Assembly: GCF_016865445.1 (NCBI RefSeq)
Contig: NZ_AP024412.1
Span: forward strand, 62,001 to 126,000
DNA from: Mariniplasma anaerobium
Lineage (GTDB): Bacteria; Bacillota_I; Bacilli_A; Acholeplasmatales; Acholeplasmataceae
Length of the DNA stretch: 64,000 nucleotides
Reading direction: 5' to 3'
Part shown: positions 18,415-27,190 of the stretch, piece after piece
Layout of the letters: every line of letters begins with the position of its first letter
Position numbering within the stretch: position 1 is the first letter of the stretch
Notes under the pieces: model-generated
Told to the model about the DNA's origin: nothing
The model's input: the letters and a program-made list of their open reading frames with translations, nothing else
Databases searched by the model: none
Made by a program: the position numbers and the translations under genes

Positions 18415-19479
18415 CTACTTTTGTAGGTTGGATTTTTTTTGGGTCTTATAGTAATGATTATAGAGTTGTGATAACTTAGTGTCTAATAAAGCATAGGGCA
18501 AATCATCGGATATGACAATGTAATCATTATTAGCTGAGGCATCATCATATTTAACCAATGTCCCTTCGGTTAATTCATCAGAGATGCTTATTTTTTTAGC
18601 AACATTAAAGACTATTTCTTGTGAGAAAAGCTCTTTTTGCGATAAAGCATTATGAAAAAGTTTAAAACTTCTATAATAGTTCTTTTTACCTAGCCAGTTT
18701 GACATATGTGCATCATTGATGACTAGATAATCATTTTCACTGTTCTCTTTTTTTACTAAGTAGTAAGCACATGTTAATAAAAAGTCTGTTATGTATTTTC
18801 TATGAGTTACTTCAAAGGCATCTATTAATTTATTAAATATAGAGATTGGGAAATAAACATAGTGATTTTTTAAAGGACCATCTTGGATAGCATTTGCAAT
18901 AATCAAATCAAGCGTAACAATTTTATTATCATATTTGTTTTTCATGCCATGAATACTATAAAATTTATTTTTAATAAGGCCTGTTAAATAGACATCATTC
19001 CAGTAGACAATTGATTTTTCAATCGATTTAGCTGTTAACATGTAGTTTTTCAAATTTATTTTTGTGTCTTCTAACTCTTTATTGGTAATCCTTGCAATAA
19101 GGTTATTAAAAGCATCTCTTGCTTCTTGCATATAATCATAATATCGGCCATTGCCACTTACACCTATTAACTCCTTTGGTAGATCTGATTCAATTTTATG
19201 ATTACTACACCAAGCTATAAGATAATTTTCTACAAGTTTAATCCTATTTAGGAGTTCTGATTCTTCTAGAGTATTTAATTTTCTAATATCTTTTTCATCA
19301 TGGAAAATAAATCTTCTAGCTATGATGGTTAGTGCTCTATCAATTCCCGATCTTTTTGTAATAGATTCAAGTAATAGTCGACCATAAATCTCTCCACTTT
19401 TAAATTCGGGATTTTTAACGTCCACATTTAGAATCAAATCTTTAGTATAATCATCGTATTCTTTAAATTCGTTTAACAT
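18415..19479 (-). CDS. Unknown protein, operon partner of the RNA-polymerase-like gene
   Basis: A 354-aa protein, minus strand. It has a strong AAGGAGG site 8 bp upstream of its ATG, located inside the end of the upstream gene, which it overlaps by 17 bp. No recognised domain. It is mainly helical by pattern and rich in K/N/Y, with a C-terminal segment ISDELTEGTLVKYDDASANN. There is no membrane segment. Tight coupling to the polymerase-like gene suggests a dedicated partner (accessory subunit, processivity or specificity factor). That is inference from gene order only. Confidence 0.75.
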   Translation of the reverse strand: MLNEFKEYDDYTKDLILNVDVKNPEFKSGEIYGRLLLESITKRSGIDRALTIIARRFIFHDEKDIRKLNTLEESELLNRIKLVENYLIAWCSNHKIESDLPKELIGVSGNGRYYDYMQEARDAFNNLIARITNKELEDTKINLKNYMLTAKSIEKSIVYWNDVYLTGLIKNKFYSIHGMKNKYDNKIVTLDLIIANAIQDGPLKNHYVYFPISIFNKLIDAFEVTHRKYITDFLLTCAYYLVKKENSENDYLVINDAHMSNWLGKKNYYRSFKLFHNALSQKELFSQEIVFNVAKKISISDELTEGTLVKYDDASANNDYIVISDDLPYALLDTKLSQLYNHYYKTQKKSNLQK

Positions 19480-22400
19480 CAGAAATATCCTCCTTGTTCA
19501 AATCAATTACTAGATTAAGTATCGTATTTCTAGCGAAAGTAAACATAAATTTCATAGATTTGTCATAAGTTCTTAAAGCATAATAGTACATTGTCTCAAC
19601 ATCTCTTGAAACACCATGATATTTAAATAATTTATCAAGACTATCATTAAAATAGCGCTCTACATTTAAACGTATCTTCCATATGGGTAGAAGGATCGAT
19701 TGCTTATCATACATTCGGTTATTACAATCAGAAACGAGTGTCGAAATATCATCTAAATCTTCTAATGTATAAGCCATTTCTTTTTTAGGAAGTTTTTTTA
19801 TTGAACTTTTTATCTTCTTAGTATAAGAACACGCTTTTTCATAATCAGAAGTACCTAGTATAGATGTTTTATCGATGTATTTTATAATTAAATCAGTGTC
19901 ACTTAGTCTATTGATAAGAGCGTCATGTATTAAAGAACCAAGATTATCAGTGGTATGTATATTGTGGCGATCAAATATATTTTTAAGTAGAATCTTATAT
20001 CTAGAAATTGTATCAAAACCATTGAGGTTAACCGAAAGTTCTTTTTCAAGAGTTAAGATAGCCTCGCTTAATATTAAATATAAGAGCTTATGGCCATTAT
20101 TTGAGAAGTTTGTCAAAAGTTCGATCTCTTCTTCATTCAAAATCTCACCAAAGTACTTCGAAAGAAGTGCTTCTTTTTTTTGTTGTAATGAAATGAATTG
20201 CCAATGATTAGATAAAGATAAATCTCTTATAGAAACTAACTGCTCAATATCCATAGCGATAAGCTTAATTAAAAGATTATCAAGTGTCAAAGTCATAGTA
20301 ATATCATCATATTGTAAACTTAAAATATATTGTATTGTAGACTGTATTTTGCTATTAAAATAGCTATTTGGTTGCATAATATAACCTAGTTGTCTATTGA
20401 AGTCTAGGTAGGATAACAGGAGTTTAGAAATCTCTTTTAACAATTTAAAATTAAGAGATTTCTTCCAATTCTCATCTTTTTCAAAAGAAAATCTGATAAT
20501 ATTAGAGTGTTTTTTATTAAGAAGTTTCTTAGCATTAATTGCTTCTAATAAAACTTTATCAGCGTTTTCCTTCAGATAGTATAAGTTAGGACTATTATCT
20601 TTTATATAAAAATTGATATTTTCGTTTCTATTGTTCTCTACTCTGGTTTTATAATCAATAAAGGGGTTATTGATACTCTGGGCTTTATAAAATGGTGCTT
20701 TACCAGATTTGACAGCATCTATTTCTGCTCCTATAATAAAAGACATTTTTTCAGCTTTTCTACGATGCATTTCCTTCTTTTTGTAATCAGAATCATTTTC
20801 ATTATATGCAAATATACTATGTGAAAAAGAATGATTACTCATTAACCCAATTCTTGTAGAAAAGGAGTTTATTGTAGAAGTGAAAAGATTTTCATTTGTA
20901 GGATGTTTTTCCTCACCTTTTAATGAAGGGAACCAAAGTATTTGATTTCGATTTAAAATATTAGATTTTTTAACAGCATCGTTATAAATGTCATTACTGA
21001 TGATTCTTACAATATCACCATCAGTATCTGCTGTTTGCATAGCTAACATTTGATTTGAGAAAGCATTAAGCATGATAACTCCAGTTAAATGAGAAAAATA
21101 TTTCTCTCTTTGCTCATTTAACTCCTTTGGGATAGGTTTTGCAGAGACTAGCTCTTTAGATGTAATATGTGGATTTCTAAGGATTGAATAATTTTTAAGC
21201 TCAATGAAATGATTAAATTTACTAGGTGCATAAAAATAATCAGATAAATCAGAGAAACCTTGGGCATAGATTCCACCTTTAGTAATTTGATTGAGCAATT
21301 CGAGTAGATCACCAGATAAAAATCGAACTGTTCCCTCTATCTGAATTCTTCCGGTTTTCATATTTTTTAGAAGAGTGTTCGCATAAGAGTTGATTCTATT
21401 TTGATATATATCATCATATATGAAATCAGGATTTTTCGAAAGAAGTCCAATAAGCAGACTTTGTTCATCATTAGAAGACTGAAATTCATTATTAGAATCA
21501 TAGTAGTTTTTAGATCTTATAAAATATTCAATTTGTTTATCTGGATTTGAAACGATATCTAAATAGTTTTCTTTACCGCGGTTAAGAAGTTTTATAAAAT
21601 CTAATCTCTTCAGTGCAGGTGTATGTAAAACTTGATAGTTTAATATTGTTTCAAAATCCTCTGTTTCTTGCTGATCTAGGTTTGTGATATACAGAGCGTG
21701 ATGATACTTATAAAACAATTCGAAATATTTTTGCATTGGAAGTAAAGGATTAATTTTATCTTCAACATTAAGATATCGACTTTTGATCCAATTAAAACAT
21801 TTGAACTGACTTTTAGTTAGTATTATTTTTATGTTTTCTACATTTCTTAAATTGCCAAAAGCATCCCTTATATGAGTGATATTGTTTTCATTAAACCATT
21901 GGACTAGATTAACAGCATGAAGCACCCCTTTTGTGAAAGGAAGCCTAAATTGAATACTATAATGATACGGTGGCTGTTTTTTAGATAAGAAGGTCTGGTT
22001 AATGTATTCTAAAAAAGACTTATCAATAAAACCTTCGCCATCAAACATATTTGTGGCTGTATTTATATTTACTTTATTAAACACAACAAGTTCATCATCA
22101 TCTTTTAGCTTTTCTAAATCAAGTAATTTAAAGATTTGAAGGATAAGATTATTGTAAGCTTCTAAAGTGATAGTATCTAAAGCGTTTAAAGGATTGGGGG
22201 GCAAACTCTTATAAACACTTAAATCAATTTGAATAGCTTCTCGCAAGTCACGATATTTTTCATACATATTAAAGTATTGGTTTTTTGAATAGGTTTCAAT
22301 ATTTCTAGCGTTGTTGATGAGGGCAGTATGCAGCGTATTCATAATCCTTGTATATCCTTCTTCATCCGAAAAGAACATATCATAGATCATTTCTCTAATA

Positions 22401-23098
22401 ATTGAACGACTAAATGCTGTTGTAAAATTATCTGTTACAGACAGTTTGTTATAATCATTGACTACAATCACAGATTCATCATCCAATTCTTGCAGTTCAA
22501 TTCGCATACCACTACTTAGATATAATCCTTGATAAGCTTGTAGTTTACTAATCAAATACTTGTTGCTTTCATGAATCAAATCAAAGTTTAATCTTTCATC
22601 AATTATATTTTTTAGGTCTTTTCGAACGAATGAAATTAATGATTTTCTACCCATACTTCCCGATTTTAAAAATGGAACATAGTGTATTTTCTTATCCGTA
22701 TCTAGCTCTATGATGACTCCATGCTCAAATATCATTTTTGCATAACTATGATACTGTTCTTTTTTAACATAGTTTTTAACAGTGAATATACCTGTAAAAT
22801 CAACATATACAATCACATCTGAGAGTAAATCATTAATCTTGTTCATCGTAGGCATGTGATTGCTTTGATAAGCTTGACGATCTTTATCAAAATCTTCAAT
22901 TTTTTTATCGAGTTCATAAAGAGTCCTTGAGAGTTGATAAAAAAGTGCATTTTCTTCTATAGTACTTAGTTTTAAAACTAATGCTTTGGATTCTTTATTT
23001 AATATCATCGGGATTTGATTTTCAGTATGTTTTTTTGCGATAAGAATCTCAATTATTTTTCGTGCACTTAATGTCTTTATGATATATCTAAAATTCAT
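19463..23098 (-). CDS. RdRP/YonO-like double-psi-beta-barrel RNA polymerase
   Basis: About 1211 aa, minus strand. I chose ATG 23098 because a GGTTGGTGA ribosome site precedes it and a TATAAT -10 box (23125-23120) overlaps the earlier in-frame ATG at 23128. Motifs in the order known for eukaryotic-type RNA-dependent RNA polymerases and phage YonO: FDGEGFID (353-356 DGEG), IQFRLPFTKGVLHAV with the barrel lysine K390, ILRNPHITSKELV (RNP 641-643) and catalytic TADTDGDIVRI with D691, D693, D695, equivalent to NADFDGD of cellular RNA polymerase. The rest is largely unrecognisable. It may transcribe the element or make primers for its replication. Divergent from the helicase gene, with a partner gene overlapping its 3' end. 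Assignment is by motif pattern and spacing, not a database hit. Confidence 0.7.
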   Translation of the reverse strand: MNFRYIIKTLSARKIIEILIAKKHTENQIPMILNKESKALVLKLSTIEENALFYQLSRTLYELDKKIEDFDKDRQAYQSNHMPTMNKINDLLSDVIVYVDFTGIFTVKNYVKKEQYHSYAKMIFEHGVIIELDTDKKIHYVPFLKSGSMGRKSLISFVRKDLKNIIDERLNFDLIHESNKYLISKLQAYQGLYLSSGMRIELQELDDESVIVVNDYNKLSVTDNFTTAFSRSIIREMIYDMFFSDEEGYTRIMNTLHTALINNARNIETYSKNQYFNMYEKYRDLREAIQIDLSVYKSLPPNPLNALDTITLEAYNNLILQIFKLLDLEKLKDDDELVVFNKVNINTATNMFDGEGFIDKSFLEYINQTFLSKKQPPYHYSIQFRLPFTKGVLHAVNLVQWFNENNITHIRDAFGNLRNVENIKIILTKSQFKCFNWIKSRYLNVEDKINPLLPMQKYFELFYKYHHALYITNLDQQETEDFETILNYQVLHTPALKRLDFIKLLNRGKENYLDIVSNPDKQIEYFIRSKNYYDSNNEFQSSNDEQSLLIGLLSKNPDFIYDDIYQNRINSYANTLLKNMKTGRIQIEGTVRFLSGDLLELLNQITKGGIYAQGFSDLSDYFYAPSKFNHFIELKNYSILRNPHITSKELVSAKPIPKELNEQREKYFSHLTGVIMLNAFSNQMLAMQTADTDGDIVRIISNDIYNDAVKKSNILNRNQILWFPSLKGEEKHPTNENLFTSTINSFSTRIGLMSNHSFSHSIFAYNENDSDYKKKEMHRRKAEKMSFIIGAEIDAVKSGKAPFYKAQSINNPFIDYKTRVENNRNENINFYIKDNSPNLYYLKENADKVLLEAINAKKLLNKKHSNIIRFSFEKDENWKKSLNFKLLKEISKLLLSYLDFNRQLGYIMQPNSYFNSKIQSTIQYILSLQYDDITMTLTLDNLLIKLIAMDIEQLVSIRDLSLSNHWQFISLQQKKEALLSKYFGEILNEEEIELLTNFSNNGHKLLYLILSEAILTLEKELSVNLNGFDTISRYKILLKNIFDRHNIHTTDNLGSLIHDALINRLSDTDLIIKYIDKTSILGTSDYEKACSYTKKIKSSIKKLPKKEMAYTLEDLDDISTLVSDCNNRMYDKQSILLPIWKIRLNVERYFNDSLDKLFKYHGVSRDVETMYYYALRTYDKSMKFMFTFARNTILNLVIDLNKEDISDVKRI

Positions 23099-23136
23099 AG
23101 AATCACCAACCTTTACTCTATTATACACTATATTCT

Positions 23137-23194
23137 ATTATATATAATTAGTAGACCCAACTATATATTGATTATATATAATTAGTAGACCCAA
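23137..23194. promoter_or_regulatory. Two 24-bp direct repeats in the divergent control region
   Basis: Identical 24-mers at 23137-23160 and 23171-23194, each ending TTAGTAGACCCAA, repeat period 34 bp. They lie directly upstream of the polymerase-like gene's -10 box and between the two divergent operons. They could be operators shared by both promoters, recognition elements for the element's own polymerase, or replication iterons. Confidence 0.75.
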
Positions 23195-23305
23195 AAATGG
23201 AAAGAGGTGGTGCTTATGATTTAATTAGGCTGAATAATTCAGCAAATTAACTTTTTAGACTTTTTAGTAAAAAAGATCACAAAAATAAAAGAGAGGATCA
23301 AAACG

Positions 23306-23336
23306 AAGGGTAAGCCAAAATGGCTTATCCTTTTTT
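23306..23336 (+). terminator. Terminator/attenuator in the leader of the helicase gene
   Basis: AGGGTAAGCC-AAAAT-GGCTTATCCT followed by TTTTTT, 22 bp upstream of the helicase start. As the gene before it is divergent, this must attenuate the helicase transcript or end a short leader RNA begun near 23180-23220. Confidence 0.85.
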
Positions 23337-23358
23337 TGTTTTGAAAAGGAAAGAAAAT

Positions 23359-25131
23359 ATGAGTTATTTAGTAAAAAATCTTTCGACAAACATGATGGAC
23401 TATGTCGATAGCAAAGGAAATGTTTACCCGTCTGTATGCAATGGAATTTGGGTAAAATCAATCATTAAATTTATTGATAAACCCGATTTAGAAACCAGAG
23501 TAGTCTTAGAAATCTATCAACCAAACAAAATTGTTGAATTTGTTGTTAATCTTGCTTCTACCATTAAGAGTCAAGAAAGCATTATAGAAACACTTACAAA
23601 AAGAGAATTTTTCATTAGTTTTAAATTTGCAAATGCTTTAAGGGATTATTTAACTTATTCAGCTCAAGAAGCACAAAATCAAAATAGGTATCAATATTTT
23701 CACGAAACACTAGGATACTTAAAACAAGAAAATGAAAACCCTATATTTCTTTTAGGAGATTCAATATTACCTAATGGACATAAATCTATATTTGATGATA
23801 CAAATATCAAGTTTAAGTCAGGATCTGAAAAAGATTACAATAATTTCATGGAAGATATGATACTTTCTTGCAAGAGCATGCGTTTTGCACTTGTATTAGG
23901 GCTTTCATCAGTAATGGCCAGTTATCTTAAGGATTACGCCGATGTTGGAACAATGCTAATCAATCTATCTGGAGCTAGTAGTTCTGGGAAAACGACAACT
24001 GCAATGTTTATAGCATCACTTTGGGGTGAACCTAAGATTAGTAATTTAGGATTAGTTCGGACATTTAATTCAACATTAAATGCACTGATGTTTAGCTTAA
24101 GAGGAATTTCAGGTGTTCCTATAACGTTAGATGATGCAACAACAGGTGGGTTAAAAAATCGTACAGAAATGATTTATCAATTAGCTCAAAGTGAACCGAA
24201 AAATCGTATGGCATCAGGCTCAGAACGTAGTGAACAGGGGTTGAGTTGGTCTGGAGCAATATTTATTACATCTGAAACACCTGTTATATCAGATTCTGAA
24301 AGTAGGATGGGTATCGTTTCTCGAATAATTGATACAGATGGATTGATATTTACACAATCCGCAAAACATGCTGAAGAGATTAAAAGATTTATAGGATCAA
24401 ACTACGGACACATTGGAAGAAAATATGTAGAAGCATTAAAAAGTAAGAAAAAGGCTGATTTAGAGCAGTTTTATGAAAAGTGCAAAGAAGAAGTTTTAAA
24501 TAAGCTTGTTTTAAAGGATAATTTGACATCTAGAATTTCTAGTAAGTTAACGATCCTTTATATGACAGCTAAATTAGGTCAAGAACTTTTGAAATATAAT
24601 GAATTAGATCCTGATGAAATACTTGAATATTTGATATCAAAAGATCAAAAAGAAGTAAAACAACGACATATTGGTGAAAAAGCATTAGAAGTTATAAAAG
24701 AATTTATTACAGAAAGCCATAGACACTTCGAAAAACTAGATAAACATTCCATAACACACCAAGTAGCGTCTGGTTTGCTATATGGTCATTTTAGATATAT
24801 TGGTGAAAAAGTTGTTGTAACTATTCCAACGGCCAAAGTCGAAGGGGTATTGAAGTCTAATTATATTTATGATACAAGAGTTATTTATAAATATTGGCAT
24901 GATAAAGGTGTTATTCAAAAACAAAAAGATAGATATTCAATCAGTGATTCAAGACTTAAACTTAGAACCATTAAATTTGAATTCACAAAAGATGAAGAAA
25001 CACTAATACCTTGGTATGCATCACCTATCAAAGATGAACAGAATTCAGAAATAGAGACACCCGTGTCAGATGTGAAGTACGAAACTGATATTGATAGCAT
25101 TTTTATCGAGGATGAAGATCATGAGAATTAA
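23359..25131 (+). CDS. Cch-like DUF927 AAA+ helicase
   Basis: About 590 aa from ATG 23359 (AAAGGAAAG upstream; an in-frame ATG at 23320 lies inside the leader hairpin). DUF927 domain with Walker A SGASSSGKTTT near residue 205 and the family's SEPKNRMASGSERSEQG and ETPVISDSESRMGIVSRI segments. A C-terminal winged-helix-like region follows (SGLLYGHFRYIGEKVVVTIP). In SCC elements the homologue Cch is an MCM-like replicative helicase encoded next to the recombinases; that known role and this gene's place upstream of the recombinases agree. Confidence 0.88.
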   Translation: MSYLVKNLSTNMMDYVDSKGNVYPSVCNGIWVKSIIKFIDKPDLETRVVLEIYQPNKIVEFVVNLASTIKSQESIIETLTKREFFISFKFANALRDYLTYSAQEAQNQNRYQYFHETLGYLKQENENPIFLLGDSILPNGHKSIFDDTNIKFKSGSEKDYNNFMEDMILSCKSMRFALVLGLSSVMASYLKDYADVGTMLINLSGASSSGKTTTAMFIASLWGEPKISNLGLVRTFNSTLNALMFSLRGISGVPITLDDATTGGLKNRTEMIYQLAQSEPKNRMASGSERSEQGLSWSGAIFITSETPVISDSESRMGIVSRIIDTDGLIFTQSAKHAEEIKRFIGSNYGHIGRKYVEALKSKKKADLEQFYEKCKEEVLNKLVLKDNLTSRISSKLTILYMTAKLGQELLKYNELDPDEILEYLISKDQKEVKQRHIGEKALEVIKEFITESHRHFEKLDKHSITHQVASGLLYGHFRYIGEKVVVTIPTAKVEGVLKSNYIYDTRVIYKYWHDKGVIQKQKDRYSISDSRLKLRTIKFEFTKDEETLIPWYASPIKDEQNSEIETPVSDVKYETDIDSIFIEDEDHEN

Positions 25132-25285
25132 AATATCTAGAAGTATTCTTTATGAACAAAAAGAGCAAAAATCATACCAAAAGAAGATTGAAAAAGCACT
25201 TAAAACATACAAAGGAAATCCAAGTATTGAAAAGTTAATCGTTTCTGCTATTAGTCAGATAAAAGATAGAAAACATGGTAAGTAA
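25121..25285 (+). CDS. Small basic protein overlapping the helicase gene
   Basis: 54 aa from ATG 25121, overlapping the end of the helicase gene by 11 bp, with GAGGATGAAG upstream. Lysine-rich and helical (YEQKEQKSYQKKIEKALKTYKG). No recognised domain. Coupled translation suggests it works with the helicase. Confidence 0.6.
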   Translation: MRIKISRSILYEQKEQKSYQKKIEKALKTYKGNPSIEKLIVSAISQIKDRKHGK

Positions 25286-25334
25286 TAATCATAATAAATA
25301 ATTCTTAAAGAACAATATTTAATGTAATGGATAT

Positions 25335-25490
25335 ATCCCTAGAAAGTTTTCTCTGTGTTACGCAGAACTCAGTTGTTACTTGGCGGATATAAAGACATTT
25401 TCATTTTAAGTCTCGCAGCCTAAAATCTTAGCATGGACGACTGCTCGGTCATTTATCATTTTATGAAATGTCATGTTTGTTTCTAGGGAT
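25335..25490 (+). ncRNA. Candidate structured RNA, ~156 nt
   Basis: The ends ATCCCTAGAAA (25335-25345) and TTTCTAGGGAT (25480-25490) form a perfect 11-bp closing stem. Inside, GACATTTTCAT (25394-25404) pairs with ATGAAATGTC (25463-25472) with one bulge, and CTGTG-TTA-CGCAG and CTAA-AATC-TTAG form further hairpins. It is more GC-rich than its surroundings and holds no open reading frame. It lies in the 277-bp gap between the small basic gene and the next gene. It could be a cis-regulatory leader, a stand-alone small RNA or a replication/origin structure. No covariation evidence is available here. Confidence 0.6.
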
Positions 25491-25562
25491 CACAATTACT
25501 ACTAGCATTTTTTAATCATCCATCCAAGAGGATAAAAAAACTAAGAAAGAAGGAAAAATAAT

Positions 25563-25958
25563 ATGAAAGCAAATGAATTTAGAGAAGCAATGTGTCAATT
25601 AGTTTCTGCAGCAAGCAACATAATATTACTTAATAGTATAGATGGGGGTAAAGTGAAATCAAGAGAACTTTATTTCAAGGAACAAAACAATTTATCAGAA
25701 GAAGATATCGCGAAATGCATATTACAATATTTTTATAAAGCGTGGTATACCAAATCTAGAGATTTTATAGTGATGAGTCAATGTATCGAGAATGTAACTC
25801 AAGAAATAGATATCAACATTGAAACTTTTATCAATTCACAGATTAACCATGCGATATCGATTGAAAAAGCATCGACTTATAAGATAGATCTATACCCTCT
25901 AATTGTATTTGAAGATAACGATTACAAAAAAGGTATTTATATTAAGTTGTATAAATAA
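25563..25958 (+). CDS. Conserved-looking small protein, unknown
   Basis: 131 aa, with AAGAAGGAAAA upstream. An alpha-helical N-terminal part (FREAMCQLVSAASNIILLNS) and an alternating C terminus (IDLYPLIVFEDNDYKKGIYIKLYK). Not recognised. It is the first gene after the structured RNA and ends at a terminator, so it is a one-gene unit or the end of the helicase operon. Confidence 0.65.
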   Translation: MKANEFREAMCQLVSAASNIILLNSIDGGKVKSRELYFKEQNNLSEEDIAKCILQYFYKAWYTKSRDFIVMSQCIENVTQEIDINIETFINSQINHAISIEKASTYKIDLYPLIVFEDNDYKKGIYIKLYK

Positions 25959-25978
25959 TAATTTAATAGATTACACCA

Positions 25979-26010
25979 AAGAGACTGCTTATTTATAAGT
26001 GGTCTCTCTC
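25979..26010 (+). terminator. Terminator after the 131-aa gene
   Basis: AGAGACTGCTTAT-TT-ATAAGTGGTCTCTCT is a long stem with one internal mismatch, 21 bp after the stop. Confidence 0.75.
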
Positions 26011-26128
26011 AATTTAAAAATAGAAGATTTGACTATAAATTGGGAATGTAAGTTTTTAAAATATATATTATAAATATGTGAACAAAGAGTAATTATTTTT
26101 TACATAAAATTAAATAAGGAGGAAAAAT

Positions 26129-26524
26129 ATGAAATGTTCTATTTGTGAAAAGGAAATCAAAGGAGATGAGCACAATGCTATGCCAGTAACTACAGGCATT
26201 TGCTGCACAACATGTAACGAAAATGTAGTTATACCTATGAGAATGTATAATCTTGGGTTAAATAAAAAAGAAGGACTTATAATTACTCCAGATTACAAGG
26301 TTGAAATTGTCAAAGCTAAAGATGAATGTTTTTCATTAAAAGAGCTACAAGAATATGTGAATGGATACATAGAACTATATCCAACAAATAATAAAACCTA
26401 TCATATAATAGTTAATGAAGAAGGCTTACTGATGCGATTACCATTAAATCAGTTATCGAGTAAGCTATATGGAATCCATGCGGTAGGAAATGTAGTTATC
26501 ATTCCTAAAAAATTATTTAAATAA
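26129..26524 (+). CDS. Zinc-ribbon protein with DUF3846-like domain
   Basis: 131 aa with AAGGAGGAAAA upstream. The N terminus holds a Cys4 zinc ribbon (CSICEK … CCTTCN). The rest matches the DUF3846 pattern: LKELQEYVNGYIELYP, VNEEGLLMRLPLN and a late AVGNVVIIPKKL. DUF3846 proteins are common in plasmids, phages and conjugative elements; their function is not known. It starts a rightward run of closely spaced element genes. Confidence 0.75.
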   Translation: MKCSICEKEIKGDEHNAMPVTTGICCTTCNENVVIPMRMYNLGLNKKEGLIITPDYKVEIVKAKDECFSLKELQEYVNGYIELYPTNNKTYHIIVNEEGLLMRLPLNQLSSKLYGIHAVGNVVIIPKKLFK

Positions 26525-26534
26525 GGAGGAATTA

Positions 26535-27149
26535 ATGAGCGTTATAGTTGGTGTAGTAGATAAAGGAGTAGTCTATTTAGGAGCAGATAGCCAAATTACA
26601 CAAGGTGGTTGTAAGAACAACCAATATCATCCTAACAATAGAAAGATTTGGCATCCAGATGAAGAGGTATCGGTAGTGATGGGTTCTGCTGGATTAGTTA
26701 GAGGAATAAACATCACTAAAAACATCAATGGATTAATTGATGCTAAGACACTGAGGAGTCAGCTAGTAGATTTTAGTTATGTGAGTCAGCATGTAGTTAA
26801 AAATATCATGGATCAAATGGAGACGCATAAACTTTTAGAATCAAAAGACTTTATACCAAAAATGCAAAATGAATATCTCATTGGATATAGAGATAAGCTC
26901 TATAAGATTAGTGTTGATGGTGCTGTATCAGAGATAAGTGAATATGAAGCGATAGGGTCAGGACAAATAGAGGCTAGAAGTAGTTTATACACATTAAATC
27001 AAGATGGGCCTATTCATAGAATTGTTAAAGCAATAGAATCAGCTATAGGAAATGATATTTATGTAAGCTATCCAATAGTAATAATTAACACTAAAAATAA
27101 AGATGTAGTCGTTATTCAAGACGAGAAAGAAAAGAACTCACTTAGTTAG
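26535..27149 (+). CDS. Proteasome/HslV-type Ntn-hydrolase-like protein
   Basis: 204 aa. The N terminus SVIVGVVDKGVVYLGADSQIT and the later EYEAIGSGQIEARSSLYTL and KDVVVIQDE match the proteasome-beta/HslV fold (GADS…T and AIGSG motifs). The residue after Met is Ser2, which could serve as the N-terminal nucleophile in place of Thr. No HslU-type ATPase is nearby, so if active it works alone or with a host unfoldase. An unusual gene for such an element. Ten bp after the DUF3846 gene. Confidence 0.7.
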   Translation: MSVIVGVVDKGVVYLGADSQITQGGCKNNQYHPNNRKIWHPDEEVSVVMGSAGLVRGINITKNINGLIDAKTLRSQLVDFSYVSQHVVKNIMDQMETHKLLESKDFIPKMQNEYLIGYRDKLYKISVDGAVSEISEYEAIGSGQIEARSSLYTLNQDGPIHRIVKAIESAIGNDIYVSYPIVIINTKNKDVVVIQDEKEKNSLS

Positions 27150-27163
27150 TGAGTTCTTTTTAT
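27130..27163 (+). terminator. Terminator overlapping the end of the Ntn-hydrolase gene
   Basis: AAGAACTCACT-TAGTT-AGTGAGTTCTT followed by TTT; the stem includes the gene's last codons and stop. Confidence 0.85.
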
Positions 27164-27190
27164 AGATAAACTAGGAAGGAAGTGAACATC

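Noticed and set aside
19463-23098. Cellular RNA polymerase beta' (rpoC)
   Set aside because: The catalytic loop is TADTDGD rather than NADFDGD, other conserved beta' regions are missing, and it is in a mobile element; it fits single-chain RdRP/YonO-type enzymes better.
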